This document shows, piece after piece, positions 28,833-38,245 of a stretch of DNA of 64,000 nt. Both the position numbers and the translations under genes were made by a program. The notes below the pieces were generated by a model that saw only the letters and a program-made list of their open reading frames with translations, had not been told where the DNA came from and ran no database searches. Each line of letters begins with the position of its first letter. The stretch's first letter is position 1. The DNA is taken from contig NZ_CP019327.1 of the NCBI RefSeq assembly GCF_001971705.1, forward strand, positions 186,001 through 250,000, written 5' to 3'. This DNA comes from Natronorubrum daqingense (GTDB taxonomy: Archaea > Halobacteriota > Halobacteria > Halobacteriales > Natrialbaceae).

Positions 28833-29120
28833 TCACACTTCGTCGACGAGATCCGCGAAATCGTCCGTATCCACGATCTCCATCGTCTGAGCCTCGAGGC
28901 CGTGCCTACGAAGCGTCAGCGCGGATTTGAACGCGCTCTCGCGGTCGGGTGCCTCGAAGATGACCAGAAAGTCGTGGCTCCCGAGCATCGCGTAGGAGTC
29001 GACGAGTTCTGCCTCGTGTTCGGTGAACTCGCCTCTGACCTCGCCCCAGATTGAGGCCAGTTCCTGGACGTTCTGTACGTCTCGGTCGGCGACGTCGACG
29101 AACGCTGCGTAGCTGGGCAT
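28833..29120 (-). CDS. GYD-domain protein
   Basis: 95-residue protein of the GYD family, a small ferredoxin-like fold of unknown function. It contains YAAFVDVADRDVQNVQELAS, AMLGSHDFLVIFEAPD and a C-terminal EAQTMEIVDTDDF. The frame is open up to 29204, but the ATG at 29120 (MPSYAAFVDV) gives the family's normal start. It is divergent from pyk. No ligand is known. Confidence 0.82.
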   Translation of the reverse strand: MPSYAAFVDVADRDVQNVQELASIWGEVRGEFTEHEAELVDSYAMLGSHDFLVIFEAPDRESAFKSALTLRRHGLEAQTMEIVDTDDFADLVDEV

Positions 29121-29239
29121 TGTCGAGGCTACTGGACTACCGCGGAAAACGCTTGGGCCGAAACGAGTCTTGGAAAAAGATAGACTCGAGTCCGAGTTAG
29201 TCACCTACCTTTTTGCCCGTACTCGCGCTACCTCGAGTT

Positions 29240-31012
29240 ATGAGAAACGCGAAGATCGTCTGCACGCTCGGGCCGGCCTCGAGCGACCGCGACACGATCG
29301 AGGACCTCGCCGACGCTGGCCTCTCCGTCGCTCGGTTGAACGCCAGCCACGGAACGCGGGAGGACCGCGCCGAGTTGATCGACCGCGTCCGCGCCGTCGA
29401 CGAAGCGCGCGAGGAACCGGTCGCCGTTATGCTCGACATGCAGGGACCAGAGATCAGGACCGCGACGCTTCCCGAGGGCGAGACGGTCACACTCGAGACG
29501 GGATCAAATATCCGCTTCGTCGAGGGCGAGGAGGTCTCTCCCGAGACGGTGGGCCTCTCGCTTCCCATCGACGCCGTCGAAGAGGGCGATACGATCTTGC
29601 TCGACGACGGATTGATCGAGACGACCGTCCTCGAACGCGAGGGCAAGGGCGACGGCGTCCGCGCTCGGGTCGATACCGGCGGCGAACTCGGCGGCCGAAA
29701 GGGTGTCAACGTTCCCGGCGTCGATCTGGATCTCGACATCGTCACCGAATCGGATCGAGAGGACCTCGAGTTGGCGGCCGAGAAGGACGTCGACTTCGTC
29801 GCCGCGAGTTTCGTCCGCGACGCGGAGGACGTCTACGAGGTCAGCGAGGTGCTCGAGGAACTGGGTGTCGAGATCCCCCTCATCTCGAAAATCGAACGCG
29901 CTGGCGCTGTCGAAAATCTCGACGAGATCATCGAAGCGTCCTACGGAATCATGGTCGCTCGCGGCGACCTCGGCGTCGAGTGTCCGATGGAGGACGTGCC
30001 GATGATCCAAAAGCGAATCATCCGCAAGTGCCGAAACGACGGCTCACCGGTCATCACGGCGACGGAGATGCTCGACTCGATGGTGCACGCTCGCCGTCCG
30101 ACTCGAGCGGAGGCTTCGGACGTGGCGAACGCCGTCCTCGACGGCACCGACGCCGTGATGCTCTCCGCGGAGACCGCCATCGGCGACCATCCTGTTGCGG
30201 TCGTCGACGCGATGGATAGCATCGTCAGCGAGGTCGAGGCGTCCGAGGAGTACGACGAACTGCTCGAGCAACGCGTTCCGTCGGCTGGCGAGGCGCGGAC
30301 GGACGCGCTGGCTCGATCTGCCCGCTTCCTCGCGCGCGACATCGGTGCGGACGCGGTCGTCGCCGCCACCGAGTCCGGCTACACGGCGCTGAAGACGGCG
30401 AAGTACCGTCCAGGGGTCCCGGTCGTGGCGTCGACACCGAGTCACGAGGTTCGGCGACGGCTCGCGCTCTCGTGGGGCGTGACGCCGCTCTACGCTCGCG
30501 TGTCGGATCAGGGAGCCGACGCCGTTGTCGAGAAGGCCGTTCAGGCTGCACTGGACGCCGGCGTCGCAGAGAGCGGCGATACCGTCGTCGTCCTCTGTGG
30601 CATGATGACCGAACTCGAGGGCGCGAACACGACGAACATGCTCAAGGTCCACGTCGCCGCCGAGGCGCTGACGACCGGCCGCGTCGTCGTCGACGGGCGC
30701 GTGACGGGCCCCGTTGTGCGAGTGGGTGACGGCGACCTCTCGAGTGTTCCCGACGGGGCAATCCTCTCGTTGTCGGCGGAGTTCGATGGCGAGTTCGAGG
30801 GAGACCTGTCGAGGATCGGCGGCATCGTCGACGCCCAGCGGGGGCTGACGGGCTACCCGGCGCTGGTCGCTCGAGAGATGGACATTCCGATGGTCAGCGG
30901 AGCCTCGCTTCCGGCGGGTATCGAAGGGAGCGTCGTCACGCTCGACGCCGAACGCGGCGTCGTCTACGGCGGAGAGATTGGCGACCGGACGAACCGTTCG
31001 GAACTCGAGTAA
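29240..31012 (+). CDS. pyk: Pyruvate kinase with C-terminal PEP-utiliser-like domain
   Basis: 590-residue pyruvate kinase. The N-terminal ~475 residues are the standard enzyme: MRNAKIVCTLGPASS, SKIERAGAVENLDEII (catalytic Lys and the Mg-binding Glu), and TATEMLDSM-type loop (ITATEMLDSMVHARRPTRAE). The last ~110 residues form an extra domain like the phosphohistidine domain of PEP synthase. In that domain the catalytic His of TSHAAIV is replaced by Tyr (TGYPALVAREMDIPMVSG, Tyr ~539), so it cannot carry phosphate there and probably has a structural or regulatory role. Confidence 0.95.
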   Translation: MRNAKIVCTLGPASSDRDTIEDLADAGLSVARLNASHGTREDRAELIDRVRAVDEAREEPVAVMLDMQGPEIRTATLPEGETVTLETGSNIRFVEGEEVSPETVGLSLPIDAVEEGDTILLDDGLIETTVLEREGKGDGVRARVDTGGELGGRKGVNVPGVDLDLDIVTESDREDLELAAEKDVDFVAASFVRDAEDVYEVSEVLEELGVEIPLISKIERAGAVENLDEIIEASYGIMVARGDLGVECPMEDVPMIQKRIIRKCRNDGSPVITATEMLDSMVHARRPTRAEASDVANAVLDGTDAVMLSAETAIGDHPVAVVDAMDSIVSEVEASEEYDELLEQRVPSAGEARTDALARSARFLARDIGADAVVAATESGYTALKTAKYRPGVPVVASTPSHEVRRRLALSWGVTPLYARVSDQGADAVVEKAVQAALDAGVAESGDTVVVLCGMMTELEGANTTNMLKVHVAAEALTTGRVVVDGRVTGPVVRVGDGDLSSVPDGAILSLSAEFDGEFEGDLSRIGGIVDAQRGLTGYPALVAREMDIPMVSGASLPAGIEGSVVTLDAERGVVYGGEIGDRTNRSELE

Positions 31013-31088
31013 CGTCGTGGGCAGTCACTCGTTCGCTGTTCGGTGCGGGACCGCGGCTTTTTGATGGCGCGGGGATTAGGATCCGATC

Positions 31089-31544
31089 ATGACAGACGAC
31101 GCGTCCGAACCTGACGAGGACGCACACCGGGAAGGGACGACGGATTCGACGGCTCACACCCCCGAGGACGGCTCCGAATTCGAGCGAGAACGCGACTGGT
31201 GGGATGATCCCGCTGTCGATACCGATCGTGATGACACGCTCGAGGACGAGATTCGCGTGTCTCCGGACGACGTTCGCGACCCCGGGTCCGAGTCCGAACG
31301 CGGCCGTCGCGACGACGCGTACCGAGTCCCGTTGGATCTCTCGGGATCAGCCGCTGACGACGACTGGGGAACCGACGAGGCAAACGCCACGGCGAACGAC
31401 GATGAAGACGATCCGTACGCACCGGAACCCAGTTCGACGCCGATCGAACCCGGCGAACCGAGCCTCGAGCACGCGCTGTTCGTCGTGCTCGGCGTCGTCG
31501 CGATGGTTCTCGTCATGTTCCAACTCGGAGCGCTCGTCTTCTAA
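31089..31544 (+). CDS. Tail-anchored acidic protein, function unknown
   Basis: 151-residue protein. Residues 1-~125 are extremely acidic and probably disordered (Asp, Glu and Ser rich, with EFERERDWWDDPA as the only aromatic patch). A single transmembrane helix (about 127-149, LFVVLGVVAMVLVMFQLGAL) ends the protein, giving a tail-anchored topology. It precedes NfeD and stomatin genes and may belong with them. Confidence 0.72.
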   Translation: MTDDASEPDEDAHREGTTDSTAHTPEDGSEFERERDWWDDPAVDTDRDDTLEDEIRVSPDDVRDPGSESERGRRDDAYRVPLDLSGSAADDDWGTDEANATANDDEDDPYAPEPSSTPIEPGEPSLEHALFVVLGVVAMVLVMFQLGALVF

Positions 31545-31628
31545 GGCCGACGTCGAAATTCCGCCGCCTCCGAGAGCCGCGGTCGACCCTCGGCAACCTT
31601 TAATTTGGGTGAGAACTTAGCTCGAGGT

Positions 31629-32267
31629 ATGCTCGAACTCCTCTTTGGCAACATGCCACTTGCGCTCCTCTCGGTGGGGCTCATTCTGATGGCACTCGAG
31701 GCCCTCTCGCCGGGCGCACACCTCATCGTCGTCGGCGTCGCGCTCGCTGGCGCTGGGCTCATCGGACTGATCTTCCCGCCGGTCGCCGACGTGTTCGTCC
31801 TCTCGGCGCTGACGCTCGTCATCGGACTCGCCGCGGCGTACGTCTACAACGAGTTCGACTTCTACGGCGGAAAGGGGACGGCCCAGACGTCGGACTCGAG
31901 TTCGCTAGCCGGATCGACGGGATACGTCACGGAGGCCGTCACGTCCCGAGACGGCGAAGTCAAACTCGACGACGGCGGGTTCGCCCCCTTCTACAGCGCT
32001 CGCTCGACGAGCGGAACGATCGAGGAGGGCGAAGAGATTATCGTCCTCGATCCGGGTGGCGGGAACGTCCTCACCGTCGAATCCCTCGGTGCGATCGGTG
32101 ACGACGAAATCGATCGCGCGCTGGCACAGCACAACGGAGACGCTGATTCTGGCTCTAACGAGGCCGCCGAATCGGTCGAACCGGGCGATAGCGAGGCCGA
32201 ACCCGAAACCGAGTCCGGACCAGAGACCGAAACTGAGACCGAGACCGAAACCGAGAAATCGAACTGA
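31629..32267 (+). CDS. NfeD family membrane protein
   Basis: 212-residue protein of the short NfeD type: three or four N-terminal transmembrane helices (residues ~1-80), then an OB-fold domain (GSTGYVTEAVTSRDGEVKLD, EEGEEIIVLDPGGGNVLTVE), and a repetitive acidic tail of alternating Glu/Thr (ETETETETET). NfeD proteins partner SPFH/stomatin proteins in membranes, and the stomatin gene lies 111 bp downstream. The ATG at 31629 starts MLELLFGNMPLALL. Confidence 0.9.
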   Translation: MLELLFGNMPLALLSVGLILMALEALSPGAHLIVVGVALAGAGLIGLIFPPVADVFVLSALTLVIGLAAAYVYNEFDFYGGKGTAQTSDSSSLAGSTGYVTEAVTSRDGEVKLDDGGFAPFYSARSTSGTIEEGEEIIVLDPGGGNVLTVESLGAIGDDEIDRALAQHNGDADSGSNEAAESVEPGDSEAEPETESGPETETETETETEKSN

Positions 32268-32378
32268 GCGTCGGAGCTAGGAGCCGACTCGAGTCACACG
32301 GACTTGTGATACTCGCCAGAAAGGATATGTCGTGAAAATAAGGGAACGCTTTTCCCCTCACCACCGTAACACGGTACC

Positions 32379-33512
32379 ATGGTCGTAGAAGTACTCCCCT
32401 TGCAAACCGGTGGTGCACTGTTGTTCCTCGGTGCGCTCGTTCTCCTCGTCGTCGTCGCCGCACTGCTCAGTGCGATCGAAATCGTCGACGCGTACGAGAA
32501 ACGAGCGCTCACCGTCTTCGGTGAGTACCGCAAACTACTCGAACCGGGTATCAACTTTGTGCCGCCGTTCGTCTCGAATACGTATCGCTTCGACATGCGT
32601 ACGCAGACGCTCGACGTGCCACGACAGGAAGCCATCACGCGCGACAACTCGCCCGTGACGGCCGACGCCGTCGTCTACATCAAAGTGATGGACGCCAAGA
32701 AGGCGTTCCTCCAGGTCGACGATTACAAGAAGGCGACCTCGAATCTCGCCCAGACGACCCTGCGTGCCGTCCTGGGTGACATGGAACTCGACGACACGCT
32801 CAACAAGCGCCAGGAGATCAACGCGCGAATCCGACAGGAACTCGACGAACCCACCGACGAGTGGGGGATTCGCGTCGAGAGCGTCGAGGTCCGCGAGGTC
32901 AACCCATCGAAGGACGTCCAGCGTGCGATGGAACAACAGACCTCCGCGGAGCGCAAGCGCCGTGCCATGATCCTCGAGGCCCAGGGTGAACGCCGCAGCG
33001 CCGTCGAGAAGGCGGAAGGTGACAAACAGAGTGAGATCATCCGCGCACAGGGTGAAAAGCAGAGTCAGATCCTCGAAGCGCAGGGTGACTCGATCTCGAC
33101 CGTCCTCCGTGCTCGGTCCGCCGAATCGATGGGCGAACGTGCGATCATCGATCAGGGCATGGAGACGCTCTCCGAAATCGGTCAGAGCGAATCCACGACG
33201 TTCGTCCTGCCCCAGGAACTCTCCTCGATGCTCGGACGCTACGGCAAGCACCTCTCGGGCAGCGACGTCCAGGAGGCCGACACCGAACTCGAGAGTCTCG
33301 AGTTCGACGAGGAGACGCGCGAACTGATCGGTCTCGACGACATCGCCGAGATCATCGGCGAAATCGACGAGGAAGCCGAGATGGACCTCGAGGCGATGGA
33401 ACAGGAAGCCCAGGCGATCAAAGAGGGCAAGGATACGGCGGAGATCTCCGATCCCGACGACGTCATCGAGGAGATGGATCAGGAGTTCGCCGGCGACTCC
33501 AAATCCAGCTAA
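32379..33512 (+). CDS. SPFH (stomatin/prohibitin) family protein
   Basis: 377-residue protein. One N-terminal membrane helix (residues ~10-32), the SPFH/PHB domain (ALTVFGEYRKLLEPGINFVP, DVPRQEAITRDNSPVTADAV), a long coiled coil rich in Ala, Glu, Gln and Lys (about 185-250, AEGDKQSEIIRAQGEKQSQI), and an acidic C-terminal region. It should form oligomeric membrane scaffolds. It probably works with the NfeD protein encoded just upstream. Confidence 0.93.
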   Translation: MVVEVLPLQTGGALLFLGALVLLVVVAALLSAIEIVDAYEKRALTVFGEYRKLLEPGINFVPPFVSNTYRFDMRTQTLDVPRQEAITRDNSPVTADAVVYIKVMDAKKAFLQVDDYKKATSNLAQTTLRAVLGDMELDDTLNKRQEINARIRQELDEPTDEWGIRVESVEVREVNPSKDVQRAMEQQTSAERKRRAMILEAQGERRSAVEKAEGDKQSEIIRAQGEKQSQILEAQGDSISTVLRARSAESMGERAIIDQGMETLSEIGQSESTTFVLPQELSSMLGRYGKHLSGSDVQEADTELESLEFDEETRELIGLDDIAEIIGEIDEEAEMDLEAMEQEAQAIKEGKDTAEISDPDDVIEEMDQEFAGDSKSS

Positions 33513-33602
33513 CGCTCACCGCGCGCAGACACTCAATTCTCGGAGAAGAAAGCGGAGCGAAACCTGTTTTACGTGCGGTCACGTTCGGTTGATACACACC
33601 AC

Positions 33603-34226
33603 ATGACGAGTTCCGATGGGGTCGACGACGAGAAGCGAGCGACCCTGCGACGATTCGCGGCTCTCGGGGCCGCGACACCGCTTGCCGGCCTTTCTCCCTC
33701 TGCAGCCGCCGATACGGGCGAGAGCGATGCCCGCGATGCGATCGCAGGGTATCTCTCGACGACCCCCGGCGCTCACTTCTCGAAGATCAGAGACGACCTT
33801 CAACTCGGCACCGGTGAGACCCAACATCACCTCCGTCGACTCGAGGAACTCGATGCGATCGAGCGGTTTCGCGACGGCGATTACAAGCGGTTCGTTCCGG
33901 CCGACCGATTCGACGAGTACGAAAAACACGCGCTCGGATACCTTCGCCGGGAGACCCCTCGCGGGATGTTGATCGAACTCCTGTTGACGCCAGACGCGAG
34001 TGCTGGCGACCTCGCGACCTCACTCGACGTTTCGGCACCGACGGTGAGCAAGTACGCCGGCGAACTCGAGGAGGCCGGATTGCTGTCGCGCGAAGACGGC
34101 TACGCCGTCGAACGCCCGGAAACGGTCCTCGTTTTGGTTATTCGCCACGCCGATTCCTTCGGCGAGACGGCCCGCCAACTCGCCCAGCGTGCCGATCAAC
34201 TCATCGAGTACGACGCCGAACAGTAG
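33603..34226 (+). CDS. Winged-helix protein with Tat-like N-terminal segment
   Basis: 207-residue protein. Residues 11-37 look like a Tat signal (ATLRRFAALGAATPLAGLSP, then SAAAD with an A-x-A cleavage pattern). Two winged-helix domains follow: residues ~45-100 (HFSKIRDDLQLGTGETQHHL) and ~118-175 (DASAGDLATSLDVSAPTVSK). The double winged-helix layout is known in haloarchaeal regulators and usually acts in the cytoplasm, so the N-terminus more likely serves as a membrane anchor than an export signal (inference). The ATG at 33603 is the first in a good context. Confidence 0.75.
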   Translation: MTSSDGVDDEKRATLRRFAALGAATPLAGLSPSAAADTGESDARDAIAGYLSTTPGAHFSKIRDDLQLGTGETQHHLRRLEELDAIERFRDGDYKRFVPADRFDEYEKHALGYLRRETPRGMLIELLLTPDASAGDLATSLDVSAPTVSKYAGELEEAGLLSREDGYAVERPETVLVLVIRHADSFGETARQLAQRADQLIEYDAEQ

Positions 34227-34301
34227 CCGGTAATCGCGTATTGACTGCTCCTTTTCGGCGGTATTCCCGGCTTACACTTGAAGCGACTCGGCCAGCGACG
34301 A

Positions 34302-34970
34302 CTACCGCGCGTCGAGCGTCTCGAGCACCGCTGGCAGTTCGGTCAGCGACTCGATGACCGTCGTGGCGCCGGCCGGTCGCTCGACGTCGCGATTGTGTGG
34401 TCGACGAAGGTACGCCGTCTCGAGGCCGGCCGCGTTCCCGGCCGTGACATCTTTGAGCGAGTCGCCGACGTAGAGTGCGTCGTCGACGGCGAGGTGCTCG
34501 CAGGCGTCCTCGAGAAAGGTGGGATCGGGCTTTCGACGGCGGTAGTCCTCGAACGTCGGCTGGCGGCCGCGAACGACGGCGAAGTCGACGGGGAGGGAGT
34601 CGGCGACGAACTCGCCGGTGGCGTGGCGATTGTTCGTGACGAGACCGACCGTCGTTTCTGTAGCCAGTTCCTCGAGTGCGTGGACGTCGTCGTACAGGCC
34701 GCGCTCGCCCGTTCGAACGCGCTCGTGAGTCCGTTCCGAGGCGAATCGGTCTTTCAGTCGCCAGAATTCGTCGGCGTCGATATCCAGCGTCTCGCAGTGT
34801 TCGACGACGTGCTCGAGGTCGTGGCGTCTGAGGTCTCGTCGCTGTGCCGGCGTGGGCTCGACGCCGAGTTCGGCGAGTGCAGCGTCGGCCGCGTCCGCGT
34901 AAATGCCCGGAGCGGTTCGTGGCCCCTCGAGGATGACGCCATCCATATCGAACAACACTGGCGGTGTCAT
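34302..34970 (-). CDS. HAD-superfamily hydrolase (phosphoglycolate phosphatase-like)
   Basis: 222-residue haloacid-dehalogenase-type phosphatase. Motif I is LFDMDGVILE, motif II GLVTNNRH, motif III RRRKPDPTFLEDA and motif IV YVGDSLKDVTAG. A helical cap lies after motif I. The substrate is unknown; phosphoglycolate or sugar phosphates are common in this group. A second HAD protein lies at 40,179. The ATG at 34970 (MTPPVLFDMDG) is preferred to 34997. Confidence 0.88.
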   Translation of the reverse strand: MTPPVLFDMDGVILEGPRTAPGIYADAADAALAELGVEPTPAQRRDLRRHDLEHVVEHCETLDIDADEFWRLKDRFASERTHERVRTGERGLYDDVHALEELATETTVGLVTNNRHATGEFVADSLPVDFAVVRGRQPTFEDYRRRKPDPTFLEDACEHLAVDDALYVGDSLKDVTAGNAAGLETAYLRRPHNRDVERPAGATTVIESLTELPAVLETLDAR

Positions 34971-35158
34971 TACGTGTCTCGAATAGGTCAGCAGCAATCA
35001 AAAACCGTTCGACGACTTGTACGGACCACTAGCTAACACGGGGGTTTGGTAGAGGAAGGTACACACGAATGGTATAGATAGTGAATTCGTTAGTGCGTCT
35101 ACGAGCGGGTAAACACGGAGTTGAGTGGTGGGTTATCGGCTGCTCGAGCGGTTTAGTC

Positions 35159-35392
35159 CTACGTAATCACTTTCCACGTCGTACTCGAGGAGTAGCCCCA
35201 CTTTTCGATCTCGACGTCGTAATCGCCGTCCTGCAGGGCGGCGATGTTCGAGCCGACCTCTTTCGCCGTCATGCCGAGTTCCTTGCCGATCAGTCGCGAC
35301 TTGAAGTAGGTTTTCGTTCCGGCGTTCCTGCGGAGGTATTGGAGTATCTGCCGTTGTTTACCGGTGAGGTCCGTGGTTACTGCGGTGCTCAT
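35159..35392 (-). CDS. Small winged-helix protein (DUF7123-like)
   Basis: 77-residue protein of a haloarchaeal family, beginning MSTAVTTDLTGKQRQILQYL with a helix-turn-helix-like segment (YFKSRLIGKELGMTAKEVGS) and a C-terminal wing (DVEIEKWGYSSSTTWKVIT). The frame stays open another 79 codons upstream, but that stretch is Arg/Cys/Tyr-rich and not haloarchaeal in composition, so the ATG at 35392 is chosen. DNA binding is likely; targets are unknown. Confidence 0.8.
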   Translation of the reverse strand: MSTAVTTDLTGKQRQILQYLRRNAGTKTYFKSRLIGKELGMTAKEVGSNIAALQDGDYDVEIEKWGYSSSTTWKVIT

Positions 35393-35659
35393 AGGCCAGT
35401 TAATGGCAAGACTGCCCTTATGGGGTTTGGTACGCGCGGTTAACCCGCTGCCTGCTTGCGGTTTTTTTCGGTAGTAATCGGTGGATAACCCGACAGAAAC
35501 GTTCCGTTGGTACGGGAGGTTAATACATACGACCGTAGTACAATATAAATACGATGACTGTCGAGAGACGGTGAGTCTCAGTACCGGCTGACGATGGTAC
35601 ATTCGAACGCTTTGAAGCGGGAAAATCAACTCTGATGACGCAATGACGGCGACCGTATC

Positions 35660-36187
35660 CTATCTGTGATCGGTGAGAATTCCTTCGACGACGAACGGAC
35701 CGAACGCACAGGCGAGCGCCTCGCCGAGTGCCTGTGACCGATTGGTCAAGCCGGCAGTGAGCACTCCCGCAGCGCCCTCGCTTTGCGCGATGCCATCCGT
35801 GTCGTGACGGTCGTCCATGATCGGACCTAACTCTTCTCCGGCCTCGAGTCGGCGAGTGACGTCGTCGGGAAGCGCCAGCGTCGGTCCACCACCGTGTTCC
35901 AGACGCGTGCCGTCGGTGACGGCTGCCCACATGATCAACGAAAGCCCGGACACGCCGTCGATCCGAGCGACGCCACCCTCGAGCCCGACGCCGTAGTCGC
36001 CACCGGTCGCCTCGAGCGCTCGCCGGGCGCGGGTTTCCGCACCGGTGACGGTTTCCTCGACCGACCGTGGCTGTTCGGCCACCCCGGAATCGACCGCGTG
36101 CGCGGTGACTCTCGGCTGAAATCGCTCGAGTGTCTGCTCGACTGCCCTAACTTTGACGGGGTTCGTGCTCCCGACGGCGACGTGCAT
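35660..36187 (-). CDS. Inosine/xanthosine triphosphatase (DUF84, YjjX family)
   Basis: 175-residue house-cleaning nucleotidase that removes ITP and XTP from the nucleotide pool. The phosphate loop VGSTNPVKVRAVEQ, YGVGLEGGV with the acidic metal ligand, and ALGEALACAFGPFV are conserved. Length is normal. It lies between the DUF7123-like gene and the divergent tfb gene. Confidence 0.9.
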   Translation of the reverse strand: MHVAVGSTNPVKVRAVEQTLERFQPRVTAHAVDSGVAEQPRSVEETVTGAETRARRALEATGGDYGVGLEGGVARIDGVSGLSLIMWAAVTDGTRLEHGGGPTLALPDDVTRRLEAGEELGPIMDDRHDTDGIAQSEGAAGVLTAGLTNRSQALGEALACAFGPFVVEGILTDHR

Positions 36188-36404
36188 ACGTCGTCGTTAG
36201 GACGGGTGTGGTTTGATCGCTCCGATCCGACACTTCTGTGCTTCAATGTTTTGATCGATCATGCTCGATCCAACGAATTACGCGCTTTCGAGCGGTATCG
36301 GGACGCGATTCCGAAACCCTTAACCCTCGAGTCTAAGAACGAGGTAGGTAACGAATCCGTCCGGGCTTTTGCAGTCAGTTCGGCCGGTCAGCATTTGCCA
36401 TCGT

Positions 36405-37385
36405 ATGACCAATTCAACACCGAGCACCAGAGTACGACGTACCGAACGCGAATCGGACCAAGAGACGACCGAAACGGAAGACAGCGACCTCTCGTGTCCC
36501 GAATGTACGGGTCACCTGGTCGTCGACGACGAACACGGCGAAACCGTCTGTGAGGACTGTGGCCTCGTCGTCGAAGAGGATTCGGTCGACCGCGGCCCGG
36601 AGTGGCGAGCCTTCGACGCCGCCGAGAAGAACGAGAAGTCCCGCGTGGGTGCGCCCACGACGAACACGATGCACGACAAGGGCCTCTCGACGAACATCGA
36701 CTGGCGAAACAAAGACGCCTACGGCAACTCGCTTGGCTCCCGCCAACGCGAGAAGATGCAGCGCCTGCGCAAGTGGAACGAGCGCTTTCGCACCCGAGAC
36801 TCGAAAGAGCGCAACCTCAAGCAGGCGCTTGGCGAAATCGACCGGATGGCAAGTGCACTCGGACTGCCGACGAACGTCCGCGAGACGGCCAGCGTGATCT
36901 ACCGACGCGCACTCGACGAGGACCTCCTCCCCGGTCGATCGATCGAAGGCGTCTCCACGTCCTGTGTCTACGCCGCCGCTCGACAGGCCGGCGTCCCCCG
37001 GAGCCTCGACGAGATTGCAGATGTCTCCCGCGTCGAGAAAAACGAGATCGCCCGAACCTACCGCTACGTCGTCCGAGAGCTCGGTCTCGAGGTCCAGCCG
37101 GCTGACCCCGAGAGCTACGTTCCGCGTTTCGCGTCCGGACTCGACCTCTCCGACGAGGCCGAACACCGCGCACGCGGCCTCCTCCAGAACGCGAAGGAAA
37201 AAGGCGTCCACAGCGGCAAGTCGCCGGTCGGTCTGGCCGCCGCAGCCGTCTACGCCGCCGCCTTGCTCACCAACGAGAAGACCACGCAGGCCGCAGTCAG
37301 CGACGTCGCGGACATCTCTGAAGTGACGATCCGCAACCGCTACCACGAACTCCTCGAGGCCGAGGAGACGCTCGGACTGGCGTAA
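36405..37385 (+). CDS. tfb: Transcription initiation factor IIB (TFB)
   Basis: 326-residue general transcription factor that bridges TBP, BRE and RNA polymerase. The zinc ribbon uses Cys31, Cys34, Cys49 and Cys52 (CPECTG, CEDCG). The B-reader/linker segment (EWRAFDAAEKNEKSRVG) follows, then two cyclin-fold repeats (about 130-215 and 225-315, ending ISEVTIRNRYHELLEAEE). Haloarchaea carry several TFB paralogues, and this copy's specific role cannot be told. The ATG at 36405 is used; 36369 opens upstream. Confidence 0.96.
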   Translation: MTNSTPSTRVRRTERESDQETTETEDSDLSCPECTGHLVVDDEHGETVCEDCGLVVEEDSVDRGPEWRAFDAAEKNEKSRVGAPTTNTMHDKGLSTNIDWRNKDAYGNSLGSRQREKMQRLRKWNERFRTRDSKERNLKQALGEIDRMASALGLPTNVRETASVIYRRALDEDLLPGRSIEGVSTSCVYAAARQAGVPRSLDEIADVSRVEKNEIARTYRYVVRELGLEVQPADPESYVPRFASGLDLSDEAEHRARGLLQNAKEKGVHSGKSPVGLAAAAVYAAALLTNEKTTQAAVSDVADISEVTIRNRYHELLEAEETLGLA

Positions 37386-37462
37386 GATCCCGGTATCGAC
37401 GCCGTCGTAAACTCGCGAAATCGACACCGTTTTTCCCGTTCTCGCCTTTCTCATCGCTACTG

Positions 37463-38155
37463 ATGGGACTCGACTTCGACTCGTTCGTACTCGCCGCATC
37501 GACCGCCGATCTCTCGACGGAACCGGCCGCTCGAGACCACGCCGACGCGATCGAATTCCGCATGGATCTCGCGGCGGAGCCACTCAAGGCGCTCGAGTCC
37601 TACGACGAGGGTGACGGCGAGTTACCCGTCTTGGCGACGAACCGCGCCGAGTGGGAAGGCGGCGAGTGGGACGGCGACGACGCCGCCCGTCTCGAGGTGC
37701 TCGCCGAGGCGACGCACTTCGACGCCGTCGGTGCGATCGATATCGAACTCGAGTCGATTCTCGAGGGTGACGCCGAGGACCTTCTCGAGACTGCACGCGA
37801 GCGAGACGTGACGGTCGTCGCGTCGGCACACGATTTCGAGGGGACGCCGACTCGCGGCGAGATGGTTTCGACGCTGACCGAGGCTGGCAAGTACGCCGAC
37901 GTCTCGAAACTGGCCGTCACCGCCGAATCGCACGCCGACACGCTCGCGGTCCTCGCCGCGACCGAACAAATGACGGCCCACGGCGACCGCGTGGCGACGA
38001 TGGCGATGGGCGAGTTGGGAAGTCACACGCGTGCCGTCGCGCCGGTGTACGGCTCGAAAATCGGCTACGCCCCCGTCGAGTCGGCAGACGCGACCGCGCC
38101 GGGTCAGTACGACCTCGAGACGCTCTCGAGGCTCGTCTCGCAGCTAGAGGCCTAA
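37463..38155 (+). CDS. aroD: 3-Dehydroquinate dehydratase, type I
   Basis: 230-residue TIM-barrel dehydratase, third step of the shikimate route. The catalytic His region is VASAHDFEGTP, the Schiff-base lysine is in KYADVSKLAVTAES, and GSKIGYAPVES closes the active site. It is slightly shorter than bacterial AroD, as usual for haloarchaea. It lies 600 bp from the convergent dehydroquinate synthase II, which makes its substrate. Confidence 0.95.
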   Translation: MGLDFDSFVLAASTADLSTEPAARDHADAIEFRMDLAAEPLKALESYDEGDGELPVLATNRAEWEGGEWDGDDAARLEVLAEATHFDAVGAIDIELESILEGDAEDLLETARERDVTVVASAHDFEGTPTRGEMVSTLTEAGKYADVSKLAVTAESHADTLAVLAATEQMTAHGDRVATMAMGELGSHTRAVAPVYGSKIGYAPVESADATAPGQYDLETLSRLVSQLEA

Positions 38156-38245
38156 CGCTGCGTGGCTGGCTCCCAGTCGGGGAACGGTCCGCGGCGAGTA
38201 TAAAATCGGAATGTTAAGGGCCCGGGTCTCCAATCACCACGTACG

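Noticed and set aside
35393-35629. 79-codon in-frame extension of the DUF7123-like gene
   Set aside because: Composition is Arg/Cys/Tyr-rich and unlike haloarchaeal coding sequence; the shorter protein matches a compact family.
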